NCBI RefSeq assembly: GCF_001642475.1
Contig: NW_019173936.1
Span: 248,001-312,000 of the forward strand
Direction: 5' to 3'
Length of the DNA: 64,000 nucleotides
Origin: Fonsecaea monophora
Taxonomy: Eukaryota > Ascomycota > Eurotiomycetes > Chaetothyriales > Herpotrichiellaceae
Of the stretch, positions 9,875 through 20,115 are shown piece by piece. How positions within the stretch are numbered: the stretch's first letter is position 1; the number at the start of each line of letters is the position of its first letter. Under the pieces are notes generated by a model. The model worked only from the letters and a program-made list of their open reading frames with translations. It was not told the origin of the DNA and ran no database searches. The position numbers were made by a program, and so were the translations under genes.

Positions 9875-11642
9875 ATGAGCGTCACTATTGACGCTCTCTA
9901 CGTCTTTGATGATCACAAGTAGGCTACATGCTTCTTGTCCACTTTGGTAAACCACTTTGCTGACTTTTTGCAAGCAACTGCGTCCTCGAACACGTCTATG
10001 GAGGTCGTCCACCATCCGCACAAGCCCTCATCGCCGGTTTGACTGCGAGAACTGGACCTCGACCATCAGTCCTTCAACTCTCTGACTTTGCTCCACCAAC
10101 CACAGCATACTCGATATCTCCTTCTAGCTTTCAGCTGATTGCAGTATCTGGAAAAGATGCGCAGTCGTTGGCCATCCTTGATTTCCTTCAACGGGTCCTC
10201 GATGTCTTTGAGGACTTTCTCGGGAGCCCCCTCCTGACCACGAAGATCGAAGACAACTATGAGATTGTCGCCCAATTATTGAGTGAGATGTGTGATGGAG
10301 GCATAATATGTAACACCGAACCCAATGCGCTGAGAGAGTCGGTAGAAGTGTCTTCGGTGCTGGGAAAGTTGTTCACACATGTGGGACTGCCTGGGTACGT
10401 CCTGGACCGTGTTTCGCAAAGATTGATGGTACTAATTCTCGTAGGGCTTCGCCTGCCCTTGGTCCGTCGAGCAGCTTCTCCTCAAGCCTACGTAGGACGG
10501 CTTCGCCTCCCGTAGGACCAGCAATTCCGTGGCGCAAGTCAAATGTCAGACACACGTCTAACGAGCTCTATGTTGATATCATTGAGAGCTTGTCGGTCAT
10601 ATTCGCCCCTTCAGGTCGCCCTATATCAGCGCGCTCACATGGGTCGATCGCCTTCACTGCCAAAATATCTGGGGTACCCGATTTGCTTTTGGTATTAACC
10701 GCCCCTGGAGGCACCAGCAGTGCCAAAACCGCGGGAATTGTGCGTACTATGCAACTACCAGTTTTCCACCCCTGTGTCCGGTTAGCGAGATGGAAAGAAC
10801 ACCCCGGAGAGTTGTCGTTTGTCCCACCAGACGGTCGTTTCATGCTTGCAGGTTATGAGACAGATCTGATGCCGTCCTCCCTCGATAGCGACCAACCTCC
10901 TAGCAAAAGTGACAAGTTGTTCCTACCGGCGACTGTAGATCTGCGAGGCGGACTTGGTGGTTCCGGGTCCGACTTTGAAGCCAAACTGACCCTAACTAAC
11001 AACTTCCCTGGGGTTGCTTCAACGACCAAACCGAGCGTCTCCCGGACAAGCTCAGGCCCGATATCTTCTCTATCGTTTGGCGGCTCCAGTGTTGGCAGCT
11101 CTAGTGCCCCTACCCTGGAAGCGGTGATGGTCACAATACCATTTCCATCAGATGTGCGAAGTGTCACTGAACTGAAGGCTTCAAGAGGCGAGGCTACGTT
11201 CAATGCGTTCGACAAGGTCGTCGAATGGAAAGTTCCTACCAAGGATGGAGCATCGATCAACGGAACGGCGACATTGACGGGCACAGTGGCAGGAGCTTTC
11301 AATGCGCAAAATGACCTAGATGAAGAGGCACAAGCCGCCGAAATCGGGAAACAGAACACTATGGCAGGGTACTATCACGAAGACGTGGTTGCCACTCACA
11401 GCTCAGTACCCGACCCATCAGGCAACGGCAAATCCAAAAGGACACAAGCAACTAAAGCACTAATGCCACGTTCGATCTCGGTCTCATTCAGCGTCAAAGG
11501 ATGGTTACCGAGTGGGATCAAAGTCGACAGCTTGGTGGTCGATGTGAAGAAATCCAAGGGACTGGGTGACGGCGTTCGACCTTACAAAGGCGTCAAGTAC
11601 CTTACAGTCAGTAAGCAGGGAGTCGAGAGGAGAGTGGAATGA
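9875..11642 (+). CDS. APM3: AP-3 adaptor complex subunit mu
   Basis: Medium subunit of AP-3, the clathrin-independent adaptor for Golgi-to-vacuole transport. Exons 9875-9918, 9975-10394 and 10445-11642 give 553 aa; introns are 56 and 50 nt. Residues 1-150 are the longin-like mu N-terminal domain: MSVTIDALYVFDD, then the strongly conserved block FLQRVLDVFEDFLGSPLLTT and CNTEPNALRE. A Ser/Pro linker leads to IPWRKSNVRHTSNELYVDI, the hallmark start of the mu homology domain, which runs to the C-terminus and ends with VKYLTVSKQGVERRVE. The first exon is placed by the family start and a clean splice joining codon AA to C. Orthologues share these blocks, so the call is firm. Confidence 0.92.
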
Positions 11643-12437
11643 GACATGCTTATGAAAACGTTGAAGAAAGATGAAATACAGGTGCCTTTGCAATGATGTT
11701 GCTTATTGGTATCGAGCATGTACCCCGTGCATAGAGGCCATGATGACAAAAATGGCAGGTAGGTAGCTCATAAGGAATATCTGGTTACAGCAAGACAATT
11801 GTCAGGAGCTCGAGTTATTTTTGGTTTCCCCCTTTCGCCCACCATGCACCCCGTTACCGTACCCTTTCCCTTCCATGCCTATCTTGTCCATCCGCGCATG
11901 CCATGCTTGTATGCGTGTGTGTGTGTTGTGTCCGATGAACCCTTTTTGCCAATGATCATGCATGCATGCAGTAAGTAATAGGAAAGGCCCCACAAAGAAT
12001 TCTCCAGAAACGCCACGCCTGAATCGTTGTTGGTGGGAAAAAGCAGAGAAAGCAGTGCTTTGTCGTCAAATAAAACAGAGGTTAATTAAAAGGAGATATT
12101 TCGTTCAGTCGTCATCCGGATGGTTTCGTTGTTATTGTTGTTGACTGGTCGTCGTCATGATCATCATCGTCAACGTCAGCGCCATCTGGGGTATATGAGA
12201 AAGAAAAGCAAATCGCGCCTCGATGTTTGTTGTGGAACTCCGTCCCTCCGTCCAGCTATGCTGTAATAGAGATGCAGAGAGGAGATGCGATGTTGTGTGC
12301 GCGCAAGGATGCTGATGCTGTTGATGTTGATGATGTCATGTTGACCAAGCAAGAAAGAAAAAATAAAAGAGATGCGAGTCGGGGACATGGCATGGCAACC
12401 CATCCTTTTGTCAGCCACCCACTAAGGGCAACGGCGG
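11643..12437. other. Intergenic between convergent genes
   Basis: About 0.8 kb between the 3' ends of the AP-3 mu gene and the GRGGxGN-repeat gene. It includes a short TG-repeat tract near 11910-11930. No gene is supported; both 3' untranslated regions probably lie here. Confidence 0.5.
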
Positions 12438-13046
12438 CTAATGCTGGAGATGGTGGTGGTGCATGCCCATGCCGGTGATCTTCTTCCACCCCTTCTTGAC
12501 GCTGCGGTTGAATTGGTCCGCGCCGGACTCGCTGCCGCGCGAGCTGGAGCTGGTGGCCGAGATGGCACTGTCCTCACTCGGCCGCCGCGCCATCATGACG
12601 GAGCCGCCCGTGGTACCAGCGAGAGCCGATGTGGCGGTGTTGTTATTGTTATTGCTGCCATTGACGTGGCCGATGTTGCCAGCCCCGCCCCTGCCGACGT
12701 GGTACACCGGGGCGGCATCGCGCTCCCAGCGCAGCTGCTGCTCGAGTTCCTCGTCGAAGCTGAAGATGGCGCGCTCGGAGCTGGGGACCACGTTGCCCGC
12801 GCCGCCACGGCCGGTCGTGAAGGTCTTTCTGGAGCTGGACAGCGTCGACGAAGCTGTCGACGAGAGCGATCCGATCCGCCCGCTGCTGGCGCTGGGCCCG
12901 CGACCCCATGCGGAGGAATTGCTCGCCGAGGACCTCACGGCGTTGCCGATACCTCCTCGCCCCGTGGAGATGTAGTGCATGTTGTTGGTCACCGAGGGGT
13001 GTGGCTCGACGATGGCGTAGGATCGTGATGTTGATGAGACGGACAT
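12438..13046 (-). CDS. Par32-like GRGGxGN-repeat protein (DUF3602)
   Basis: Single exon, 202 aa. Three copies of the signature GRGGxGN occur: GRGGIGN near residue 29, GRGGAGN near 80 and GRGGAGN near 119, separated by Ser-rich, probably disordered sequence. Between the second and third is an acidic-basic patch (FSFDEELEQQLRWERD). The C-terminus ends VKKGWKKITGMGMHHHH. These repeats define DUF3602, whose best-known member is yeast Par32/Amu1, a TORC1-controlled regulator of ammonium transporters; the nitrogen link here is inference. The coding strand is GC-rich, which leaves a long open frame on the opposite strand that I do not regard as a gene. Confidence 0.85.
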   Translation of the reverse strand: MSVSSTSRSYAIVEPHPSVTNNMHYISTGRGGIGNAVRSSASNSSAWGRGPSASSGRIGSLSSTASSTLSSSRKTFTTGRGGAGNVVPSSERAIFSFDEELEQQLRWERDAAPVYHVGRGGAGNIGHVNGSNNNNNTATSALAGTTGGSVMMARRPSEDSAISATSSSSRGSESGADQFNRSVKKGWKKITGMGMHHHHLQH

Positions 13047-13224
13047 TTTTGTGGTGTGTATGTGTTTTGAGTGTGCTTTTGCTTGTTGAACTTGTGTACT
13101 TGTTCTTAATTTATCTTCTTCGAAGAAAAGAAAATGACTTCCTTTTTGATTCTGTTGGTGAATGCGATGCTTGTGACCTTCCTTTTATGTCCCCCTTGTG
13201 GCGGGTGTTGACCAGAAGTATTTA

Positions 13225-13231
13225 TGATTGG
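13225..13231 (-). promoter_or_regulatory. CCAAT box upstream of Par32-like gene
   Basis: TGATTGG on the plus strand reads CCAATCA on the coding strand of the minus-strand gene and lies about 180 bp before its ATG, a normal position for a fungal CCAAT box. Confidence 0.4.
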
Positions 13232-13742
13232 CTATGACGCGTTGGCGGACCGAAAGCCTGAAATGGATTTTTCTATTTGGTTCTCAATTTGGTCGTCAGG
13301 TGACAGTCACAAAAAAAGCAAAGAAACTGGTAGTCTCGTTGTTTGGTTGGTTGAGGTATTTTCCCGCACGGTTCAATAGATGACCATGAGCTTCTGTCAA
13401 AAGGTACTTTGGTACTTTAGTAAGTAGTAGTAATAGGCAACTTGAGTTCTTGGGAGGGGTTGGTTGGAAATATGAATCCTGTCACGAGTGCTACCCTACA
13501 CACTAATGGGGACCAGGTGATTATATACAGATCACGGACCACTCTGACAGAGAAAATTTTTTTCTATACGGTCGACAGGGGAACCAGTTGACGCGACGAT
13601 CCCCAGTCAAGACGCAAGCAAGGGGGAAAGAGGGGACGGGCTGAAGGGACACAGGTCACCGGCAAACAAGAGCACCATAGAGGGCCATGAAACGTGTGAA
13701 TTCTGGGGCCATTACTCGATAGAAACCCAACACCTTTTCACA

Positions 13743-13803
13743 CTTTGCAGTTAACTGGAAAGTGTCGGCCAAGGTTGAGACAGGCCTGCCGTTAACTGCA
13801 AAG
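13743..13803. repeat. Perfect 13-bp inverted repeat
   Basis: CTTTGCAGTTAAC at 13743-13755 and GTTAACTGCAAAG at 13791-13803 are exact reverse complements with a 35-nt spacer. Each arm ends in the palindrome GTTAAC. It lies in a gene-free stretch about 0.7 kb upstream of the Par32-like gene. Confidence 0.85.
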
Positions 13804-14909
13804 CGCGAAGGTGCAAATTTGCAGGTCACGATGGGGTCAAAAGGGCTGATGGCGACACAAAGAAGCGGGAAACTGAACCAAGACTGGCGTCATGAATAAG
13901 GAGAAAAATGTGACACGGTAGCATGGTGGATATTTCGAAAGGCAACAAGGAATACCAAGAGGAACCAAAAGTGGTCACGGTGTGGTGCAGGATTGTGCAA
14001 GAATAGGTGACGGACAACTGACAAACTGAGGGCTACTTGGATCATGGGCGGAAGCTGCGCGATGGCGAAAGTCTCTCGTGGAAAATTCCTCGGGCGGAGT
14101 CTCCGGCGACGTGATAATTGGCTGGACCAAGACGTCAGCTTGACCACGAGATTCGTCCTCCTGTCCAGCTGGGAGAATCCGTTAGTCATGCCCAGCCTCA
14201 TTTCCACCCATTTCGGCCTGATCCTCCGCCACGCTTGGCCCTCCGAGCAATCTATGGGGTAATCGTCTGGCTTCCAGAGCGGGGACCGTCGTTTCCTGGG
14301 GGTAATAGATTGCTTTGTTTCTCCAGTCCTTGGGTGGTGTTTTGATGGTATTCCGGGTGCACCGCTAACCGCTGAAGCCCGGGGCCCCTGACAACAACCC
14401 TCGCCTTCTTCCCACAATTCTCCTCTCCCTGTACGAGTATATCCTTTGTTGTCCTCTTGTTCGCTTACTTGTCGTCCTGACAATCCGACACGTGTTTGTC
14501 GATTACCCCTGAGAAGGACCGGCACGATCTCGCCCTGGCCATGAACCAGAAGTAAAAATTCGCCTTCGGGTTCCTTGTCCGGTATACCTCGATCCGGATG
14601 GTGCTTCCAGAGCCTGTTGACGACCGAGGGCTAGCCCATCCCCGGATTCTCGGCACTTCCCCGCAGTTGTCCAAGACGGTGGCCCAAGGTGTCATGGATC
14701 AGCAGGTCCAAAATTGGCCTCTCCATGACGCTGGACATGATGCGTTGATGGCGCGCTGCCGGTAGTGCCTGACACAAAAAGATTTTGTCACTCGTCTTTT
14801 TGGTCTCACCGCTAGATGCTCGTCGTTTCGTGAGCCGGTCTCCTACGAAGCGAGTGCGCGAACTCCTAGCCACGATGGCGCGAGCAGCATACCTCTGGGC
14901 GATGCTCGA

Positions 14910-16114
14910 TCAAGTGAATTTGGTGTGGATAACGTCCGGGTTCTCATGCCAGTCGTCAATACTAACCCACATCTGGTAAATCGTCATTAGTGATGAGCCA
15001 AAGGCGAAAAAATTGGTTGATCACTCACCTTTCTGAACGTGCTCAACCCAGCAAGGATGCTACCGCCAATCCAGGTGCTGTATTTTCGTTCAGGGGGTGC
15101 ATAGATCTTGATGCGCATGTCCTTGACCGCCAGCCGTTGCATCTCATACAGAAGTCGGTCCGGGAACCCCTTACATAGGGTCGTACCGCCACTGAGGACA
15201 ACATTGCCGAAAAGGTTTTTGCGAAGGTCCATGTCTGTCCGGTTGATGGCATCCACCACCATTTGATGGATGCCCTGATACTCCAACCCGATCAAATCTG
15301 GCTCGAACAAAATCTCGGGAGCTCGAAAACGTTCTGCTCCGATCTTGATCTTCTGTCCATCTGGAAGCACGTACTCAACATCTCTTTTGTCATTCTTCCA
15401 TATTCCTTGTGACCAATCTTTCTCTTCCTTCCGAGGATCCAGGGCGATGTATGCCGTCTTCTCTTTCATGATTCTGACAATTTCCTTTTCTGCGCTGGTG
15501 TGAAAGACATGTCCATTTTTGCGCAGGAGCAGCTGCATGTATTCTGTGATATCTCTTCCTGCCACATCAATTCTCCGTATGCTACTGGGGATCGCAAATC
15601 CCTCGTACACCGGAACTGCATGACTGACACCATCTCCGCTATCTAGGACGATACCAGTTGTTCGACCACTGGCATATAAACTCAAAACAGCTTGTATCGA
15701 CATGTAGATGGCCGGGACATTGAATTGCTCAAATAGGATCTGGGCGGCCGTGTCTCGATTTTGTCTCGGATTCAGGGGTGGCTCTGTGAGCAGGACGGGG
15801 TGTTCCTCGCTGAGTGTTTTCAGCTCTTGTTCGTAGACGTATGTCCAGATCTTTTCCATATCATCCCAGTCGGTCACAATACCATGCTCGAGCGGATATT
15901 TGATTTTGAGAAGACCTCGTAGTTCCTGTGCTTTAGGGCCGATGAAGACGTCTCCCTCCAGGGCCCCAGCCAGGGCACGAACGTGTTTAGGCCGACCAAC
16001 GTAGGAAGGGAAATAGGCCGCAGGAAGATCGGTTCCAGCGAAGCCAGCTCGAATGGTGCCGCTCCCGTTGTCCAGCACGAGTGGCACATTGTGCAGGCTT
16101 CCACCGTCGGCCAT
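14910..16114 (-). CDS. ARP1: Actin-related protein 1 (centractin)
   Basis: Builds the short actin-like filament of dynactin, needed for dynein-driven nuclear and vesicle movement in hyphae. Exons 15030-16114 region (coding to 15029) and 14910-14972 are joined across a 56-nt intron (14973-15028), giving 382 aa. The start MADGGSLHNVPLVLDNGSG at 16114 fits the family; an in-frame ATG at 16177 would add 21 residues. Actin-fold landmarks: DNGSGTIRAGFAG (ATP phosphate loop), FPSYVGRPKH, LLTEPPLNP, VLDSGDGVSH and SGGTTLCKGF. The short last exon encodes MWVSIDDWHENPDVIHTKF, matching the typical Arp1 end and resolving an otherwise odd C-terminus read through the intron. Divergent from U1-C with about 340 bp between. 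Confidence 0.95.
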
Positions 16115-16451
16115 GTCGACCACAACTGTTGCAAGCAAGTAAGGATTGGTTCTCGGGGATATATCTGCCTCAATCACCGCATTATGGCACTGGAGTGGAT
16201 GTGTTACTAGGAGTCGAAAAATAGGGATCTTGACGAAAGAAGACGCGAGTTCAGTGCCCGAGACGCGGTCAGAGAAAATTCTGCCGCTTTACACCGCCTT
16301 TGTAGGATTTGTTCCTCTACCATCAAAGTATCGACTTTCGCCGCACGCAGAAACACCCAACTCAGTACCATCAAGCTCCTGATCTGATAGCCACCACTGA
16401 ATACGCCTCTATCGCTCTAAGTTTTCAGGCAGAGTCACTACAACAGCCAAA
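16115..16451. promoter_or_regulatory. Divergent ARP1 / U1-C promoter region
   Basis: The 337 bp between the two start codons must serve both genes. I see no clear TATA box; short CT-rich runs are present near 16330-16400. Confidence 0.35.
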
Positions 16452-17200
16452 ATGCCTAAATATAAGTCCTTACCTCCCCGCGTATGACCATTTGTACTGA
16501 CATACGCAGCACTCTTTTGCGACTACTGTGATGTCTACCTCACACATGACTCCATGTCTGTACGCAAGGCGCACAATGCTGGTCGAAATCACCTGAGAAA
16601 CGTTGTGGAATACTATCAGCGTACGTATCAACAGCGCAGCCGAAGCTAGGCAGTGATTAACAAGATCCAGAGATCGGTCATGAAAAGGCACAGTCGGTTA
16701 TTGACTCGATCACGTCTTCTTACGCTGCCGAAGGACAAGCAAACCCGATGCTACAACAAGCTGCGCCAGGGTTTCCTCCACCTCTCTCTGGATTCCCAGG
16801 TATGTTATTCTCGACTTTGGCCCACGACTCTTCTCACTGTATTGACACAGGAATGCCTCCCCCACCATTCGGATTGCCTGGTGTACCGCCGCCAGGTCCA
16901 GGGGGAATAGTACCTCCGCCTGGTGGTCGTGGCATGCCATTTCCACCCTTCCCGGCCGCTGGCGCTCCTCCTCCAAACCTCCCCAATGGCTTGCCCTTTC
17001 TCCCACCACCTGGAGGATTTCCTCCCAACTTCCAATTTCCTCCAGGGGCGCCAGGCGCTTTCCCACCCCCAGGACAACCAGGTCAGCAAGGGCCACCAGG
17101 CGGTCCAAGTCCCACGCCTACTAGTGGCATCAATCAAGGCGGGCCCCCTCCTCCGCCTGGATTCAATGTGGCGCCGGGTGCAAATGAGAACAGGCGATAA
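16452..17200 (+). CDS. YHC1: U1 snRNP protein U1-C
   Basis: U1-C is the zinc-finger protein of U1 snRNP that stabilises pairing of U1 RNA with the 5' splice site. Proposed exons: 16452-16461, 16513-16620, 16671-16799 and 16851-17200, 198 aa. The matrin-type zinc finger spans residues 1-40: CDYC, THD, RKAHNAGRNH (C2H2), followed by VVEYYQQIGHEKAQSVID. The rest is a Pro/Gly-rich tail as in other U1-C proteins. Introns 2 and 3 are canonical (50 and 51 nt). Intron 1 has no workable GT-AG form; an AT-AC form (16462-16512) yields MPKFFCDYC, exactly the family start. Reading straight on from the ATG stops after 11 codons (TGA at 16485). Intron 3 is frame-neutral with no stop. Confidence 0.9.
16462..16512 (+). 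other. Putative AT-AC intron in U1-C gene
   Basis: The 51-nt segment begins ATAAGT and ends CAGCAC, with TACTGAC, a strong branch-site match, ending 11-12 nt before the 3' end. Removal joins ATGCCTAAAT to TCTTTTGC, giving MPKFFCDYC. Using the nearer CAG (16507-16509) as acceptor keeps frame but gives MPKSLFCDYC, two residues in place of one. The GT at 16466 and the GT at 16482 (28-nt intron) both lead to stops. The 5' end resembles U2-type (class II) AT-AC introns rather than the U12 donor ATATCC. Confidence 0.6.
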
Positions 17201-17706
17201 GATAAGAACATGAGCAGAAACTTGAGATCAGGCGATATCCTCAACGACTAAGGCACCGATCAAAGACTTATGACGAACGACGTGTTGACCTGATATAAAC
17301 ACCTCGATCAGTCATCGATATCGCTGACTTTCATCCGTGTTAAGACGACGTCAAGCAACTGTACAGCGAGGCATCAGATCGAATTCCGCTTGGACCTGGC
17401 AGCTTACTCAACCTCCGACCCAAAGATGCACTTAGCATGAATATTGGTCAGGTGCCTGCATGTGTTGCATGTAGACGTCCGTCATGATTGAAGTCCATGG
17501 CCTTACCAAATTGAAAGCCGGTATTTGAAGATGAGCCGACAGCAGCCCACTAGCCGGAGCTTTGTTTGACCCTAGAGAGAGTGGCCCTGGATGAACGGTG
17601 GTAACTGCCTTGTCTGGAGAACAAGGTGCTGTTTGGCTGACGAGTGCAACAACATTATCTATGACCCGTAACCGTCTTCTGTTTGTCGCTTCGTGTCACC
17701 TCACCT
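17201..17706. other. Intergenic, no gene seen
   Basis: About 0.5 kb between two same-strand genes; no open frame or element I can support. Confidence 0.45.
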
Positions 17707-18557
17707 ATGGCTTTCGACAACCTCATCGAATTCGCGGAGTATATCATCCCCCCTATTTTTATTGTACTGCTTCTAGCGCTCCTCATCCATTGTATCTTGA
17801 CCATCCACCGAAACAGTGAGCGTCGCCACTTCCGGTTCGACTCCATCTTATCCGTATCTCAATCCCGGCAGTCTCTTGTCAACCGGAGTGAATCGAATTT
17901 TGTGTGAAGGAGATGGCCGAGCGACCAGCGTGTGAGCAAGCCGACCTTGAACGAACCGAAAGTCGCAAAGAAGCACACCAGGCCCAGCACCAGCTGATCG
18001 AACACTTTCCTCATCCCTATCTAGAAAATGGCAACTCTACCCCCACCTTATCGGGCTCCAGGATAGCAGCAGCACATCAGGTCCGATCAACAAAGGTGCT
18101 CGAACGCATTTCATTCGCACGATCCAAAGGCATTCTAGACCGAGCGGTGGAGCAGGTTGAGAAACGCCGACAAGATGAGCACAGGGCCCAGTCCAAAGCG
18201 CGCAAAGACGCAGCCACGCAAGAACGAAAGACACGTCGGGAAGAAGAAAACAGGGCGAAAAGGGAGAAAAGGCAAGAGAGCAGAGACCGAGCGATCCAGA
18301 ACAAGAAACTCAAGGCAGAAAGAAAGGCACAGGAAAAGCAGGTGCAGGATTACTACGGTATACGAGGCTATGACCCAAGCGCCGGCATGCTTCGCTCTAA
18401 TCGAGAGAGGGCTGCTCAGCGAACTCCCGACGGTCAAATACAGACTTCTCAGAACATTGACGAAGCGTTGAATTTGAGGCCGCGAAGTAGTCAAACCTGG
18501 GGTGTAGAATATGGGAAACCGAAAGAGTCAGGGATTGGACGACACTCTACATCGTGA
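17707..18557 (+). CDS. Unrecognised membrane-anchored basic coiled-coil protein
   Basis: I do not recognise this gene. Two open frames interrupted by a TGA are joined in phase by a 56-nt GT-AG intron (17854-17909, GTATCT donor, AAG acceptor), giving exons 17707-17853 and 17910-18557 and a 264-aa product. The N-terminus has one strong membrane segment (YIIPPIFIVLLLALLIHCIL, about residues 12-31), then a basic region. Residues about 140-225 are dense in Arg, Lys, Glu and Gln (KARKDAATQERKTRREEEN) and look like a long charged helix. The C-terminal 50 residues contain YYGIRGYDPSAGML. Without the splice, the second frame could start at ATG 17913. The intron is inferred and its branch site is weak. 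Confidence 0.5.
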
Positions 18558-19497
18558 TGGTGGTGACAGCAAGAGGCTCGATACAGTGAGAGTGATTTTC
18601 GGGCTGTCCTTTTCCGCATCCTAGGACATCAGCACCCTTTGTTTTTGGAAACAATCTTGTCCGGTATCTAATTCCTCATTGATCATACTGATCATGTCTA
18701 GTTCTTTCGTCTGTTGCTCTTCGCCTCAATACTAGCTACCACGCGCCATTTTTACATGGACGGTCAAAGAACAGTTAAGGGACAATGAAATCTACATGAG
18801 ATTGGGAGGAGGAGCACCGTTTCGTGTAAGCTCTTTGAGTTCATCTTTGACCCCCGTGGGCCAGTCCTCACCAGCTAGCACTCGCTCCGATTCCACTTTA
18901 GCTCCACAAAAGCATTTATGAATAGAGCACCATGGCTAGTGGACATGCGCCGACAAGAAGCCCCGATGCAAATGCGCTTCACGCCACAATGATCCTGAAT
19001 AAGACAGGACGTGATGCTTGCAGTGTCCTCATTTTTTTTCCAACACAAGGCGGCACCCGAACTCTAATAAGAAGCACGGACCTCAGTAGTCCCTCCCGGT
19101 CTGGAAAGAGGACTGGTTAAATAGATGTGCTTCAGAAAGTCGATTCTGCGTGACTAACCTTTTTCTTATCGTCAGAAATCTTGGAGCAGTCACTGTTCGT
19201 TAACAGATATCTGCGCAGTGTGATGGAATGGTTATCCAGTCGTGGAGAGACCTAAGGACCATCCGAGACCTGTCGACGATTCCTCTTCATATCCAACAGG
19301 TGGAAATAAACCTTAACTTGCCGTCGAGTCGATCAATGTATTGCATTCGCCGTTTGTAGCTTCGAATGGCACCTCCTTGGGCCGTCCTGAGGCCTTTGTG
19401 CATCGTATCGAACAGTGTCGAAATAGAACATGAGCAAGAGAACAGAGGTTCGGAAGTTTGACATCGTCCAAGAAACGCCCGACCCATGAGTCCGACG
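18558..19497. other. Intergenic between convergent genes
   Basis: About 0.9 kb with no supported gene; short open frames on both strands are uninformative. Contains the 3' flanks of the coiled-coil gene and ALG13. Confidence 0.45.
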
Positions 19498-20115
19498 TCA
19501 GTCGATCTGCCAGCCCATTTCGTCGGCGACCACGTCCTCCAGGCCACGTTTGTACTTCCCTTCTCCGGACCTCAGCGGTGGCCACTGTTTCATCTTCCTC
19601 CGTAGATCCTCGACGCTCGCTATCGAGGCCGCGAGATTGTCGAGTTTGCCGTGGATTACGTACTCCTGTTCAGCCAGGGCCTCGGCCAACTCGACTTGGT
19701 GGTTGTGCAGAAGCTCGGGGTTTGGGACCACCACGATGGGCACGCTGACGCGAAGGGCGTCAAGGACGGATCCTGAACCGGCGTGGCTGATGACCATTCC
19801 CTCATCCTGGGGAGATTGGCCCTTGGCTGCCACCATCTCCCGTCGGAGGCCTTCTTTCTTGAACCCAAAGCCCGTGATCTCAATGCCGTCGTCGAACCCG
19901 GCTTCCTTTAGAATCCTGCATCGCTCCTGGAATATCTTCTCGCCTTCGTGGTCGCCATACTGGATTTGGAGTTGTGTGTATCCTGCGTCACGGAGCGGGT
20001 TGATGAACGCGGGTTCCAGGACGGCGCGGACCAGACCGTTGAAGGGAGCTGTTGCACCGATTGTCACAAAGCATCGCCTCCCAGACGACTTGCTGGATGA
20101 TTTCGGATCGCCCAT
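19498..20115 (-). CDS. ALG13: UDP-GlcNAc transferase catalytic subunit ALG13
   Basis: Catalytic half of the Alg13/Alg14 enzyme that adds the second GlcNAc to dolichol-PP-GlcNAc on the cytosolic face of the ER. Single exon, 205 aa from ATG 20115; the open frame continues upstream to a further ATG, but MGDPKSSSKS leading into RRCFVTIGATAPFNGLV fits the family start. Motifs of the GT-B C-terminal lobe: VTIGATAPF at the start, QIQYGD, then EGMVISHAGSGSVLDAL (nucleotide-sugar site) and PNPELLHNHQVELAEAL. It has no membrane segment, as expected, since Alg14 supplies the anchor. Divergent from RSM24 across 260 bp. Confidence 0.95.
   Translation of the reverse strand: MGDPKSSSKSSGRRCFVTIGATAPFNGLVRAVLEPAFINPLRDAGYTQLQIQYGDHEGEKIFQERCRILKEAGFDDGIEITGFGFKKEGLRREMVAAKGQSPQDEGMVISHAGSGSVLDALRVSVPIVVVPNPELLHNHQVELAEALAEQEYVIHGKLDNLAASIASVEDLRRKMKQWPPLRSGEGKYKRGLEDVVADEMGWQID

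Larger units (their letters stand above)
13047..14909. other. Long intergenic region, no gene supported
   Basis: About 1.9 kb between the Par32-like gene and the 3' end of ARP1, both on the minus strand. Minus-strand open frames at 13890-14525 and 14631-14873 have no recognisable domain, lack a sensible exon structure and are rejected. The region holds the promoter of the Par32-like gene, the 3' flank of ARP1 and the inverted repeat at 13743-13803. Confidence 0.5.

Noticed and set aside
12441..13028. Long plus-strand frames opposite the Par32-like gene
   Set aside because: GC-rich shadow frames; the minus strand carries three exact GRGGxGN signatures.
13890..14525. 211-codon minus-strand frame
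   Set aside because: No domain, uneven composition, no supporting splice structure, and it lies in the ARP1 downstream region.
14631..14873. Minus-strand frame after ARP1
   Set aside because: It lies directly downstream of the ARP1 last exon on the same strand and has no recognisable content; a GT-AG pair inside it does not lead to a longer protein.
16482..16509. 28-nt GT-AG intron (GTATGA...GCAG) in U1-C
   Set aside because: Too short for a fungal intron and its removal puts the zinc finger out of frame, leading to a stop.
17834..17844. GGTTCGACTCC, an exact tRNA box-B-like word
   Set aside because: No A box at the right distance and no acceptor or anticodon stem can be folded around it; it lies within an exon of the coiled-coil gene.
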